A stretch of DNA of 64,000 bases from Paenibacillus sp. OVF10 (GCA_022836915.1 CP094668.1:558001-622000); one strand, 5' to 3'; shown: positions 28,909 through 40,730, numbered from the stretch's first letter. Made by a program: numbers and translations. Notes: generated by a model from the sequence alone, not told the origin.

Positions 28909-29535
28909 ATGAACAGACAACTTTTCCCAAGATCATTTCGCATTCTTATGGCTTGCTTGTTGATTCTTGCATTTGCCGTACCAGCAACAGCTTCTGCCGG
29001 CTATCTTGGTGATAAGCTCACGATCGGCCAAAACATGGCAAAGGGTGACTATCTCACCTCCCAAGATGGTAGATTTTCAGCCATTTGGCAAAATGACGGG
29101 AACTTCGTTATCTATCAAAACGGTTCTTCTCTCTGGAGTAGCGGTACCAGTAACAGTGGGGCTCTCACGTTCAAGTTTGAACCACAATACGGTAAACCTG
29201 TCATGTATAAATATGGCATGAAATATCAAGACGTTTACCAATATGGTTATCGTTATGGTTTCAACCCGGCTACAGGTAAATTCGAATATTACACCGGTTG
29301 GGGATGGGATAAAGTTTTGATGATTGATACTTCTGTACAGGTAGCTGCTTGGTCTCCCAATACCACCTCATGGATTCCAGGTCATCACGGGAGCAGCTTA
29401 CCGGCTAACACAACAGGTGATACACTGGTCATGCAAAGTGATGGGAATTTGGTTCTCTATAACACAACCCTGACCAATAGCAATTATCCGAATAGTTGGA
29501 TTCCTGTCTGGGCTTCGAATACGGGCGGGCGTTAA
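28909..29535 (+). CDS. Secreted bulb-type (monocot mannose-binding) lectin-like protein
   Basis: Exported protein of 208 residues: signal peptide (LMACLLILAFAVPATASA) followed by a bulb-type lectin fold. Two copies of the carbohydrate-binding signature QxDxNxVxY are readable, IWQNDGNFVIYQNG and VMQSDGNLVLYNTT, with the usual LWSSGT and VWASNT partners; a Tyr-rich insert lies between them. These proteins bind mannose-type sugars; bacterial members include lectin-like bacteriocins and adhesins. Its position beside three SLH surface proteins favours a surface or matrix role, but this is inference. The ATG follows ATAGGAGCGTGTCCA. Flanked by its own terminator. Confidence 0.85.
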   Translation: MNRQLFPRSFRILMACLLILAFAVPATASAGYLGDKLTIGQNMAKGDYLTSQDGRFSAIWQNDGNFVIYQNGSSLWSSGTSNSGALTFKFEPQYGKPVMYKYGMKYQDVYQYGYRYGFNPATGKFEYYTGWGWDKVLMIDTSVQVAAWSPNTTSWIPGHHGSSLPANTTGDTLVMQSDGNLVLYNTTLTNSNYPNSWIPVWASNTGGR

Positions 29536-29562
29536 AGGGAAACGAACTCGAATGTACAGAAA

Positions 29563-29600
29563 GACAAAAAAGAGTCGCATGATTTGCGGCTCTTTTTTGT
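29563..29600 (+). terminator. Intrinsic terminator after the lectin gene
   Basis: AAAAAAGAGTCGCA, loop TGATT, TGCGGCTCTTTTTT: strong stem with a T-run; the A-run on the other side lets it work in both directions. Confidence 0.9.
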
Positions 29601-29652
29601 GTCTAACGTTTTTGGGTCCACTCACCAATATGTATGTACATAACCAGATAGC

Positions 29653-29689
29653 AAAAAAATCTGAGGAATCTAATGAGATCCCTCAGATT
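29653..29689 (-). terminator. Intrinsic terminator of the giant SLH adhesin gene
   Basis: Minus strand AATCTGAGGGATCT, loop, AGATTCCTCAGATT, then TTTTT; about 60 bases past the stop at 29748. Confidence 0.88.
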
Positions 29690-29747
29690 AGTTTAAGATA
29701 GCGTGCACTTACTTATTACTAAGTTTAAGTGTATTCACGATGCAAAA

Positions 29748-32700
29748 TTACCACAGATCTTCCAGGATATACTGGATCATCGTTTCCGAGCCATCTTCAT
29801 TGATTTTATACGTATGGGTTCTTGTGGCTTCCTCGACATGTCCATATGACCATTTGTCCAAACGGTTGTCCGGATATGAAGGTTCTGCTCCAGTCAGAGG
29901 ACCTCTATACAGCATCCCATTAATCATCTTAACGGCTTCCTCTCGGGTAATCTGACTTCCAGGTTGGAAAGAAGCATCCTTATACCCTGATACGATACCG
30001 AAACGGAAAACTTCATCGATAGACTGCTCCGCCCAGTTCCCCTCAATATCTGTAAACGAGCTGATTCTCAAAGTATGGTCCATCTTGAGCTCTTTGGCAA
30101 CGCCGAGATAACGAGCAATGGCTGTCGCCAGCTCTGCTCTTGTAATGGGCTGATCCGGTCTGAATGTAAGATCCGCATAGCCTTTGAATATCCCTTTATT
30201 TGCAACTGCTTCGATATAATCGGCACCCCAGTAATCCGTAGCGACATCGCTGTACAGCTTGATATGTCGAACCTCATCTTGCAAATGAAGTGTCCGGGCA
30301 AAAATAGCTGCAATCTCTGCACGAGTGATGAGCTTTTCAGGTTTCACATTACCGTCTGGGTACCCCATAATATATCGATCATGTTTGTGCTCATAACGGT
30401 TAGAGTACAACATCACTTTAATCAAGGACGTATCGTCTTGCGTATTCACAAGCGTAAGCTTATGATCTGAGCCAACAACAGCCGTAACAGAAGCATAGTT
30501 CTCGCCTTCGGTCATTTCGTTAACCTTTAGTTTAAACGTCAATTGACCACGTGTGTCTCCTGCCAGCTTACCAACATTCCATTTTATTTCTTGGCCCGTA
30601 ACGACGCCGCCGTTTGCATCAACTAAACTCATTCCCGCCGGGATAGTAGCTTTAACATACAAGCCATCAGCCTCAGTCAACGTTTTATTGGCGTAAATCA
30701 CGGTGAAGGTTAGAATATCGTCTTCTCTGCCCTTCATTTTGTCCACAAGGATAGCTGTGGCAAGATCAATGGGCTTGGTCGTTATGGTCTTCGGTGGTGC
30801 AGGCTCAGTCGTTGTGACTGGTGGCCCTACAGGATCAGTCGTTACAACTGGAGAGCCCTCCGTTGGATGACGGCAGTGGCGTCATGCTAAAGTCGTACAG
30901 CACGATCTCCGTACCTACATGAATTAGCGGCTGGTTCGTATCGACAACTCTGCTGTCGAAATTCTTATATCCTGCCTTGGTCGCGGTTAAGTAGTAGTCC
31001 GTATGCGGAAATACCATGAACGCATACTGCCCAGTCGCATCACTCGTCTGCGGGTTCGCGTTATCCGCTGGCGGGAAGCTGCTCACAGGTGGCAAGTTGA
31101 CCACCGTTCCGTTGCTGTAATGAAGTGTAACGATTGCACCGGATATTGGATGACCCGTCACGGAATCGGTAATTGTACCGTAGGGGTCAATGAGCACCTC
31201 ACTAATGCTGATTTGTCCGTCTGAACTGATTTCAATATCAGCATGACCAACAACAACAGGTTGTGTTCCACCGCCCGGGAGCGGAATGTTATAGATGACA
31301 TCGGCAGTGTAGATGCCCTTAAGTACACTGTCGATATTGAATATTCCATTGGAATCAATTTGGCCTGTATGAGTCCCATTGCCGTCATTGATCAACACCG
31401 TGTAACCGCCGCCCACAGTTCCGTTGAGTGCCAGGGAGCCACCCTGCGATGTTTCCACCAAGACAACACCAGAGACTGTTTTATTCCCCTCAAAGGATCG
31501 ACCATCCACACTAGCATTTACTGGAACACTCTGATTAAACGTGACGGATTTTTTCTGTCCACCAATCTCTACTTGCTTTGTAATGGATACATTGTATGTC
31601 ACATTACCCTGCGGTATAGCTAGGTGTATGCCCCATCGCCCGCTGTAACTGCAACAGCATGAAAATCAGTAATACCATCACCATCAAAATCTTTGCTCAC
31701 TTTAATCAAAGCGCCTGCTACGGGGTGACCCGCTTGGTCTGTGACAATACCCGTAATAACACCAGGGGTGATCGTAATATGAATCGTATCACTCACATAT
31801 AGATCTCTTGGGCTGTCAGAAACCGTTGCCGTTAATGGTATAGATGCAGATTCCGTACCGCCAAGTATAGCCGCCGTGAAGGTTGTAGTTGCGATTCCGT
31901 GTGCGTCCGTCAAGACGCTTATCGTATTCAAGTCCCCAGCAAAATGGCCGTATGTTGTATCCGGCACTTTAAATACAACTTGGACCCCTGCCTGAGGATG
32001 ACCCTCTTTATCAGTCACCACCGCCTTAAAGACAGATGTTGACGTGCCGTTACCAAGTATGGACGATGGGTTGGCCGTCAACGTCATTTCAAACTCGACA
32101 AGCTCAAAGTCCTGGATGACAACTCCATTCGTATTAACGTTGACCGTGGATACTGAGATTTCTCGATGAGCCAAGCTGTACTTATCGCTAATCACTTCTA
32201 GAATATATTTATTGATCACGACATTTTCAAAATTATATTTACCATTTGAACCTGTCGTGAACCGCTCCTTTTCCTTACCTGCAAGGTCACGTAAAATGAC
32301 TGTCGCCCCGGATACCGGGTCTCCGGTTTTCTTATCCGTCACCGTTCCAACAATGCTCGGGTTGGTAATTGTGATCGTCACCGTAGCTATGTTGGACTGA
32401 CCTGTTCCGTCAGAAGCTTGATACGTGAACGTCACACTTCCTGATGCTTCCTCTTTTGCCTCAAACGTGAATGAGCCATCCGAGTTGGCCGTCAGCGTAC
32501 CCTTGCTTGCGTCGCTAACTGAACTAATATTCACTGCTGTGAGCGTATCATTCCCTGCGCTAGTGTCGTTGAGTAAAATTCCTTTTTCCGCCGGGACAGT
32601 AAGTTTACCCCTCTTGCAACCTGATAGCTGTCATTCTCGGCAACTGGCACCGCTCTGAATTTTGCATAATAGTCTCCGGCTGTCTGAACAGTAAAGGTGT

Positions 32701-35700
32701 ATGACGCATCCGTGCTTACTGGAATGCCTGTGCCTTCTTCGTTCTCATACCATCCCACGAATGAATAGCCCAGACTTGGGTTAGCCGCAATTGTTGCCGA
32801 TTCGCCAAGCCCATAAGCATCGTCACCATTAGTCGTGCCCCCGACATTTCCAATGACATGTGTATTGATTGGCAACGTAATTGTGATCGTCACCGTAGCT
32901 ACACTCGAATAAACGGTTCCGTCAAAGGCTTGATAGGTAAACGTAACATTACCGGAAGCATTCTCCTCCGCAATGAACGTGAACGATCCGTCAGGGCTCA
33001 CATTCAGCGTGCCCATGCTTGGATCACTGATTGAGCTGACATTCATCGCCGTAAGCGGATGATTCTCATCATCGGTATCGTTCGTGAGTATACCTGCCTC
33101 AACTGGAACAGTGAGCGTATCTCCACTCTTAATGCGATAGGTGTCATTCTCCGCAATAGGCTCATGCGTAGAAACTGGTAGAGTAATCGCAATCGTCACC
33201 GTAGCTACGTTTGACTGGGCGATGCCATTGTCTGCTTGGTAAGTAAACGTAACGTTACCGGACGCTTCCTCATCTGCCACGAATGTGAATGATCCGTCAG
33301 GACTTACATTCAGAGTGCCCTTGCTCGGGTCGCTGACAGAGCTGATAGCCCCGCCGTAAGTGGACGTCCCTCCGCATCCGTATCGTTCATCAAGATGCCC
33401 TCTAGTGCCGAAACGGTGAGCGTATCTCCTCTTAAGACACTATACGTGTCATTCTCCGCGACTGGCAGCATAACATATTTAGCATAATAGCCTACATCCG
33501 TCTGAACGGTAAACGTATATGCTGCACTTGTACTTACTGGAGTACCTGTACCTGCTTGGTTGTCATACCATCCCACGAATGCATATCCTTGATCTGCGCT
33601 TGCCTTAATTGTTGCTGAGTCACCAATATTGTAGGTATTATCCCCTTCAGTCGTGCCTCCAATGGCTTCGATGACATGCGTGGTGACCACAGCTATTGTC
33701 ACATCCGTTACATTGGTAGTTACTGTATTAGAGCCAAGATTCATCCCCGAAATTACAGCATTGTCGCTGATCACAGTTTGCGGTGTACCTGGTGCCGTTT
33801 TCGTGAAGCTCAGCACCTTACTACTATTCGCGGGTACATCAATTCCCGTTTGTGTTTGGCCCTCACTGGTGACACTAAGACCTGTTTTTGTCGTATTCGT
33901 ATAGTTATAGATTGTAACTGTGTAGTCTATAGATCCGTTGGTCTGAACCGTTGTGGGACCTGTCTTGTCAATCCCCATCTTCAGATCAAGCTTACCGTTG
34001 TTACCAAGTTTCATCGTCGCTCTTCCATTATTCAGGGACTCCTCGGTTACATAGGTTGCACCAATTCCATCTGTTTTGGAGATCGTCTGCTTACTCGTTA
34101 AAGCAAGATAATAAGGACTGTCCGTAGGCGGGAAGAAATAAGCCGCTGTTTTGGCCCCATCCATGGCATTACCTGAATTCAGGTAGCGAGATATGTTTCC
34201 TACATTATTAGGAGATACCTGAAAAGTGGGTTTGACTTTATAGTTGAGTGCAAATGAACCGTCTGTTGGTGCACTATATTCTCCCGACTTTGGGCTTGTC
34301 CGGTTCTTGAAGCGATAAATATGCCGTTGCATATCTTCTGCATCGATATACCAAGTGAGACTGGTAATACCTGCGACTGTCTTAATGACGGCTTTACTTC
34401 CGTATCCAGCAAATTGATACGCTGTACCGCCATTTATCGTTGTAGTTGCATCCACCGTTGCAGCAGCGTCACCGATTTTCAACGTGGACAGATCAACATT
34501 AAAGTCCTCGCTGATTTCGTCTGCAACAACAATTGCGCTTGCTATATCGGCTGTCTCTGAGCCAAGATCGGTAGTCTCCGGTATATTGAGAAGCGGAAGT
34601 ATGGTCGTAGTAGCTTCTACATCATTGGCCAACCCAGCAAAAGCTGAACTGACAATGTCATAGGTTGGAGCGAATGTGTAATAATTACTGTAGACAAAAG
34701 AATCTGCGTAGTTAAAACCATTTGGCCCCTGAGCAGCATACGTTTTCAGCTTGTCATAGGTATTCTTTGCCGTACCATAGTTATAACTACTGTCTTCCTT
34801 ATTATCGTTGACTCTTTTCGGGTCAAGACCTGCCCATGCATAGACTGGCTGGCTACCACTATACGGTCCGTTAATTGCCGTTGTGGAACCCAGTCCCACT
34901 GTATACACTTTGGCCTTAGTGGATTCTCCTCCATTGTATGCAGTGTACTGAGTATCTAAAAGACCCTTCATGTATGCGCCCGTGAGTATAGTCAACGCAG
35001 CAATTTCCGGATCACCTGTATTGGCCAGACTGGTACCGGCAGTAGCTGGTACGTATTTGGTACCATCAGTGCCACTCTGATTGTAGTTTGCAATCGTTGT
35101 AGCTTCGGTTACTGCATTTTGAAATTCCGTTTCAAACGATTTGCCTTTGGGCGAAGTATACCATGCCTTCTTGGCATGAATTGCCGCCCCATCTGATAGA
35201 AGGAACAAGTAAGGCTGGCGCTTAGGTCCCGTGCCCTTAGTTCCAACACTGCTCATCGTCTTAGAGACGCCATACATGATACCGTCCTGCGTTGGCGTAC
35301 CTGCCCCTAGCGAGACTGGCGACTTCGTTCCAACGGCCGTACCATCCTTGACTAGATTGCTGTTCAATGTGATGTTTTGGTTCGATGTTGCATATTTCAA
35401 ATAATCTTCCGTTCCATGTCCTGAACTAAATACGTAGTGTCCTAGTTCCATAAACGTGCCGAGGTGGTTGGAGCTAGCCGATCCTCCAAACCAATAAACC
35501 GCAACACGGTTATTGGGATTGGCATCCATGACTGTGCGGATTGCATCGTTGGCTGCCTTGGCCATCGCTTCCACACGATAGTACACACCAGGTCCACCTG
35601 CTGTTTCTGCTATTTCTCTCCCATTTAGATTTCCCATAGACGAACTCATGTCCAAAATAAAGGTTACGTCCGCCGCAGGACCGTCAGCATTGCCGCTCCC

Positions 35701-36033
35701 TCCGACACCTGGATTGGTCGAATTTGCGGTCATATATTCTTGTGCTAACGCTGACAATTTGACATTAAAACTGCCATCACCCTCTGCCGTAACGCTCTTG
35801 TCAGTCCAAATACGTCCGTCTGATGCCGCTGTGCCAAAACCGCTAGGTGGCGCATCCGTCACCGGGTCGGCAGTTAACTTGACTTGGTACTGGTCGTAGT
35901 TCGTCTCCGCCATAGTCGGAGCGATTGCCGCATTGGCCACTGAGCCGTCTAAAGGAGTAAGACCACTAAGCCCAAATATTAGACAGACCGTGAGCGCAAT
36001 TGAAATAAATTTTCTAAAGCCATCGTTGTTCAT
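29748..36033 (-). pseudogene. Giant vWA-domain SLH-anchored adhesin, broken into five frames
   Basis: A single gene of about 2,095 codons is the best reading. In order: signal peptide (1-36); von Willebrand A domain with the MIDAS motif DMSSS at 128-132; a DUF11/CARDB-like domain; InlB-type repeats (YAFVGWYDNQAGTGTPVST); cadherin-like tandem repeats (PVAENDTYSVLRGDTLTV, GSFTF..EEASGNVTFTYQA); carboxypeptidase-regulatory-like domains (IVGTVTDKKTGDPVSGATV); an invasin-like Ig domain; DUF11 (ILTFTVIYANKT); and three C-terminal SLH repeats. Frames break at 33349-33352, 32608-32611, about 31622 and 30863-30864, each repairable by a one-base change and each restoring a motif across the joint. The ATG follows GGAGGCACTAGAT. 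Expected role: cell-surface adhesion. Confidence 0.85.
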
Positions 36034-36439
36034 ATCTAGTGCCTCCGTACAAAATTGAAATATAATGATCCCTAATACAGCAAACTTCTTGTGTTTCTTC
36101 GTCTATAACCTACACTGTTCAAAAAGAACTATAGCAACATTTATTACCTTCTTCCCGTCTCCAGATTTGTTGCGAATTTTAGTATAATCATTAACTCTAA
36201 ACAAAAACTGAACAAGAATGTGATGACAGTTGCCTTTGCCTGGTTGAATCACAAAAAATGCATTAATTTTATTGGGATTTGAAGAATGAAGTCTTGTTAT
36301 TGAGGGGATTTATTCTTATATATCTACATATAACTGTGTTAATCTACTAGAAGGAGAATTGCCGTTCTATACTAATTAAACGCGACATAACTGAATGCAG
36401 GCAGATCTTACGATAGACGTAGGTTAGAAAGGAAGCCCC
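36034..36439. other. Divergent promoter region, no gene
   Basis: AT-rich gap between the giant adhesin gene (minus) and the YndJ-like gene (plus). No ORF, riboswitch or hairpin that I can support. Confidence 0.55.
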
Positions 36440-37405
36440 ATGAATAGTTCCTTGAAGCAACTCATGAAATCACCCGCATTTCCCGGTGGTATCATAACCA
36501 TTCTGATATTTTATCTGGATTACTTTCCATTCGAACTTGTTGAAAAATTTCTACTGTTTGCGGCTTTCGTTATTGTGCCTCTTGTGATTTTACTTTTGGA
36601 TCATGACGCGAAGAATACATATCAACGATTGATGTATGCCGCTATGAAGTGGCTTCAATTTCCCGCTGCGCTTCTAACTCTAGCTTCGGTAATGAGTAGT
36701 AAGATGTGGGGGTTAGAAAGTACGGCAATGCCAGGAATTCTGTCCCTTGGGTGGCTACTGTTCACACTGCTGCTTGGCATCTATGGCTTGATCACTATTG
36801 TGATCGCTAAAGGAAAAGCAGCGGAAATAGCAATTGGTGCGGGGCTCGTTTATTTTTTCATCGGGGGCATTTGGTTTACCTTATATCAATATCATTTGAA
36901 CCTCTTTCAAGCTAATCCTGCAACGCACGCGTTAAGCTCGGTTCACTTTCATTTCTCATCTGCAATCGTTCCCATTTTTATTGGTGAACTGGGACGCATC
37001 ATGACGAAGAAAAGCTGGTATCCCTGGGTTGTTGCCGTCGATATCATCGGACCCATCTTGATTGCTATTGGTATGATTTTCTCCAAGCCGATTGAATACA
37101 TTGGTGTCGGTTTGTTCGCCTGCAATATTGTGGTTTACACAGCTTATCTCCTTACTTACTTGAGGAAAAACGCTTTGGATATTAAGGCAACCATCTTTTT
37201 AGGCCTTTCTTGCCTAGCCTTTTACACGGTGGTTGTCATTTCCATCTTCTATCCGTTACTGAAAAATATGTACTCATTAACCATACGCGATTTCATTCCC
37301 ATTTATGGATCTCTGCATGCGTTTGGTTTTGTCTTATGTGGACTGATTGGTTGGGTGTTCATGGTAGACTTCGTTAAGGAAAAGGCTAACCAATCGGCTT
37401 CATAG
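36440..37405 (+). CDS. YndJ-like polytopic membrane protein
   Basis: Integral membrane protein of 321 residues with about nine to ten hydrophobic segments. The central ALSSVHFHFSSAIVPIFIGELG and the late IPIYGSLHAFGFVLCGLIGW resemble the membrane part of B. subtilis YndJ; that protein is longer, so this is a shorter form of the family. The His-rich intramembrane motif HFHF and a second conserved His (SLHAFG) could bind a metal or haem, but this is speculation. ATG at 36440 follows GAAAGGAAGCCCC. A HEAT-repeat gene follows on the same strand after about 90 bases. Confidence 0.65.
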   Translation: MNSSLKQLMKSPAFPGGIITILIFYLDYFPFELVEKFLLFAAFVIVPLVILLLDHDAKNTYQRLMYAAMKWLQFPAALLTLASVMSSKMWGLESTAMPGILSLGWLLFTLLLGIYGLITIVIAKGKAAEIAIGAGLVYFFIGGIWFTLYQYHLNLFQANPATHALSSVHFHFSSAIVPIFIGELGRIMTKKSWYPWVVAVDIIGPILIAIGMIFSKPIEYIGVGLFACNIVVYTAYLLTYLRKNALDIKATIFLGLSCLAFYTVVVISIFYPLLKNMYSLTIRDFIPIYGSLHAFGFVLCGLIGWVFMVDFVKEKANQSAS

Positions 37406-37496
37406 GAGTAGTTTAGTCAGGTTCGTGCTATAATAGTGATCACATAAATAACATTCATCATTCTGCCGAGATGGCGATGATTAAGGAGATTGAATT

Positions 37497-37948
37497 TTGA
37501 CGAACAACCATGAAGTTGGAGCAGTGAACGAACTACCGGAGAACTTTGAAGAGCTCAAACGAGCGGCTAACCGGACGTCAAGCTGGAGAGACAGACTGAA
37601 TGCGGTGAACGAATTGGGAAACTGGGATACAGCCCCTACCATTAAGTTACTTCAGCATGTTTTGAAAAATGATCAAGTGTTCCAGGTGCGTGAAGCCGCA
37701 TATCACAAGCTGAAACAGTTGGATGAAGATGTACAAATGCCTGCCAAAAACAAAGGCGAGCTGTTTAAAGGTACTAACAAAATTTTGCTGCGGATCAAAA
37801 AAGCCTTCCTGAAGGTCATACATTTGAGGAATTTAAGGAAAAACTGCAAAAGACACGTCTGGATCTCTATGATACTTACGAGGGCGACAAAGATGCTGAG
37901 TTCGACGCCTGGCTCCATGGAATTTGGGACACACTAGGTAGAAGATAG
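37497..37948 (+). CDS. HEAT-repeat protein, about 150 residues (frame break near the middle)
   Basis: Small helical-repeat protein. Residues about 30-80 (WRDRLNAVNELGNWDTAPTI, VFQVREAAYHKLKQL) form HEAT repeats, a protein-binding scaffold. After the A6 run at 37797-37802 the annotated frame becomes implausible, while the next frame continues sensibly (SLPEGHTFEEFKEKLQKTR, DAEFDAWLHGIWDTLGRR) to TAG at 37946-37948. One missing A explains it. I choose the TTG at 37497 because TTAAGGAGATTGAATT precedes it. Partner and function unknown. Confidence 0.7.
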
Positions 37949-37978
37949 CCGCCGTTCACCGTAAAATAGCTGAATACA

Positions 37979-38012
37979 AAGCCACTCCAAAAAATGGAGT
38001 GGCTTCTTTATT
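37979..38012 (+). terminator. Intrinsic terminator after the HEAT-repeat gene
   Basis: AAGCCACTCCA, loop, TGGAGTGGCTT, then CTTTATTT. It also faces the convergent aldehyde dehydrogenase gene and may serve both. Confidence 0.85.
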
Positions 38013-38127
38013 TCTTATTATTTTGATTGTCACCAGATTTCATCTCACTCTTTAGCACTTTGAAGTAGCCTACATTTATTTCACATGTACATTCCTCGTA
38101 CGATGTCAAAGTTGTGTGCTATAAGAT

Positions 38128-39616
38128 TTATTCTGGTATATAAGGAAGATCCAGTGTCTTCGGAACGTTGATGACATGTTTTTCTGTATACGTGCGGATA
38201 CCTTCCGCGCCGTATTCACGGCCAATACCAGATTGCTTAAAGCCACCGAAAGGGAACCGAACGTCAAGACCCTGAACAGCAGCTGTATTGATCATGGTCG
38301 TTCCAGCTTCGAGTTGACGTGCGACGGAGATGGCATCCTCTTCTTTCCCCACACAGAACTCGTCAATCCATATATGCTTTCATTGTGTAGATGAATAACC
38401 TGCTCTTCATCGTCAAATGGAAGAATCGGAACCGTAGGACCAAACTGTTCCTCCACTACAATCGGATCATGAACATCGCAACCTAAGACAAGCGTAGGTT
38501 GTAGGTAGTAACCTTGGTCAAACAGCTTCTGATCAAGAATTTGACCGAGAGGATGACCTTAGCCCCGCGCTTTTGTGCATCTTCAACCAAGCCAAGCACG
38601 TAATCTTTCTGCTTCAGGTTATTAACCGGACCTACTGTCGTATTCGAATCAAATGGATCACCGATTCGAATCCAGCGATTAGCCGCCTCGATATATTTTT
38701 CCACAAACGCATCATAAATAGAACGGTGTACATATACACGTTTGGCGATCATACAGATCTGTCCTGTTGTCAAAAAATTAGAAATGACAATCCGGCGCAT
38801 GGCTCGCTCATCATGTACATCAAAGCTTTCCAAGAAGATCGCCGCATCATTGCCGCCAAGCTCAAGTGTCATATCCTTAATCGTTTCCGAAGCTGCTTTG
38901 ATAATATGCTTAGCGGTCGCGGTTCCACCTGTAAAGGCGATTTTAGTAACATGAGGATTACTAGTCAGTTCAACGCCCACATCTGCATCACCATGAACGA
39001 CATTGATTACACCAGCCGGGAACTCACTCGCAATAATCTCTGCCACCTTCGCTGCCGCCAGCGGTGCAAATGGACTGGGTTTAAGCACAATCGTGTTGCC
39101 CGCAAGCAAGGCAGGAGCGATCTTAATGGTAGATAAAGCAATGGGATAGTTCCATGGACTAATCGCTGCCACCACACCCATTGGATCATAGGTAAGAATC
39201 GTTTTACCATTCTCATGCTCTTTGATCTCTTCCTGTAGAGCCGATTTGGCTTCATTACAAGCAAATTCCATCCACATTAACGAAACATAAATTTCACCGT
39301 GTGCATCATATAGGGGCTTGCCATGCTCTCTGGACAGCAAATGAACAATTTCATTTTCAGCTGCTCTAATCTTCTCGATCGCCTTGCGCATCATAATAAT
39401 GCGTTCATCAATGGAGATCTGCTTCCATGTTTTAAAAGCCCCTGCCGCCGCTTCAATCGCATCAACCGCTTGTTCTCTCGTAGTGACAGGGAAATAGCCT
39501 ACGATCTCGGATGGGTTTGTCGGATTCTCTTTTGCTAACTGCGAAAGGGATTTTACATTTTGACCATTAATGAACGCTTCAACGATAACTGTCTCTTGGT
39601 CTGCTTGCGTCGTCAT
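38128..39616 (-). pseudogene. NAD(P)-dependent aldehyde dehydrogenase, frame-broken twice
   Basis: ALDH-superfamily enzyme oxidising an aldehyde to the acid; closest in style to succinate-semialdehyde or related dehydrogenases. Motifs: SPWNYPIALSTIKIAPALLAGN (cofactor region), IAFTGGTATAKHI, MTLELGGNDAAIFLE (catalytic Glu) and TTGQICMIAKRVYVH (catalytic Cys). The C-terminal part (FPFGGFKQSGIGREYG, 38352-38128) is in another frame. Two breaks, at 38551-38552 and in the C4 run at 38347-38350, each missing one base, restore KVIPLGQILDQKLFDQGYY and SSVWGKEEDAIS. Reconstructed length is about 497 residues. It lies 28 bases downstream of a MetE-like gene on the same strand and may be co-transcribed. 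Substrate unknown. Confidence 0.87.
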
Positions 39617-39644
39617 TTTGCATCCCCTCCGTTATTTAGATGGA

Positions 39645-40730
39645 TTAATTCCAAACTTCTTCTGCAATTTCCTTCACATAACGAAGTTTACGCCATTGTT
39701 GTTCTTCCGTTAAAATATTGCCTTCTTCCGTGGAAGAAAAGCCGCATTGTGGGCTCAAACAAAGTTGCTCAAGTGGTACATAGGTTGCCGCCTCTGCAAT
39801 CCGAGCTTTAATCTGTTCTTTATCCTCTAACTCGCCTGTTTTCGAAGTAAGTAAACCAAGCACGATTTTCAAATCTTTTCGATTCACATATTGTAAAGGC
39901 TCGAAGCCACCTGAGCGCTCATCATCAAATTCCAAGAATAATCCATCTACGTTTAAGCCACCAAAGATAACTTCAGAAGCGTACTCGTAACCACCCGTTG
40001 AGAAATAATTTGATTTATAGTTACCACGACAAATATGCATCGTCACAACTAAATCTGCCGGTTTATGAGCTAAAGTTTCGTTAATCATTCGCTGCATCGT
40101 TTTCAACTCTTCTGCCGGTTCCAGACCTTTGGCACGCAGCTTATCATGACCAGCTTCTGAGAATAGGTCTGCCCAAGCGGTATCATCTAATTGCAGGTAT
40201 CGACATCCCGCATCATAAAAAGCTTGAATGGCTTTTTGATACGCCGCAATCGTATCCCGAAGGAATTGCTCCCGGTCCGTATAGATATTGGCGCCATTTT
40301 CCAACCGATATAGAAGCATGTTGGGACTTGGAATGGTCTGTTTCGCCACTGCATCACCTGCATGCTTTTTCAAAAACTCAAAATCCTTAACAAAAGGATG
40401 ACTCGAAAAATCAACTTTACCAATAACACGAATTCCACCCTTGCGCGTTTGCATATTATGGAATTTTGGTCCGTCTATTTGCTCATACAACTCTACGCCA
40501 TCCAAGCCACCCAGAAAATCAAAATGCCACCAGCTTCTGCGGAATTCACCATCCGTAACTGCCAATACGCCATTTTCCTTTTGCTTTTCAATAATTCGAA
40601 TAATCTCTTTATCTTCTACAGCTCTTAATTCCTCATATGTGATGTTGCCTGATTTATATTGTTCACGTGCCTGACTTAAATCTGCAGGACGTAGAAAGCT
40701 ACCTACATGATCATTACGAAATGGTATCAT
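39645..40730 (-). CDS. MetE-like cobalamin-independent methyltransferase (YxjG/YxjH type), paralogue 2
   Basis: Second short MetE homologue in the window, 361 residues, clearly related to the one at 12309-13448 (shared DVGSFLRP-type start, VTDGEFRRSWWHFDF, TMHICRGNYKSNYF with the zinc His and Cys, LSPQCGFSSTEEGN). Members of this class transfer a methyl group to a thiol such as homocysteine; the methyl donor is uncertain. The ATG at 40730 follows AGAAGGAGAAATAGTT. Upstream on the minus strand AGCTATTGTTAAAAGCTAT is a repeat reminiscent of, but not identical to, the palindrome before paralogue 1. An aldehyde dehydrogenase gene follows 28 bases downstream. Confidence 0.87.
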   Translation of the reverse strand: MIPFRNDHVGSFLRPADLSQAREQYKSGNITYEELRAVEDKEIIRIIEKQKENGVLAVTDGEFRRSWWHFDFLGGLDGVELYEQIDGPKFHNMQTRKGGIRVIGKVDFSSHPFVKDFEFLKKHAGDAVAKQTIPSPNMLLYRLENGANIYTDREQFLRDTIAAYQKAIQAFYDAGCRYLQLDDTAWADLFSEAGHDKLRAKGLEPAEELKTMQRMINETLAHKPADLVVTMHICRGNYKSNYFSTGGYEYASEVIFGGLNVDGLFLEFDDERSGGFEPLQYVNRKDLKIVLGLLTSKTGELEDKEQIKARIAEAATYVPLEQLCLSPQCGFSSTEEGNILTEEQQWRKLRYVKEIAEEVWN

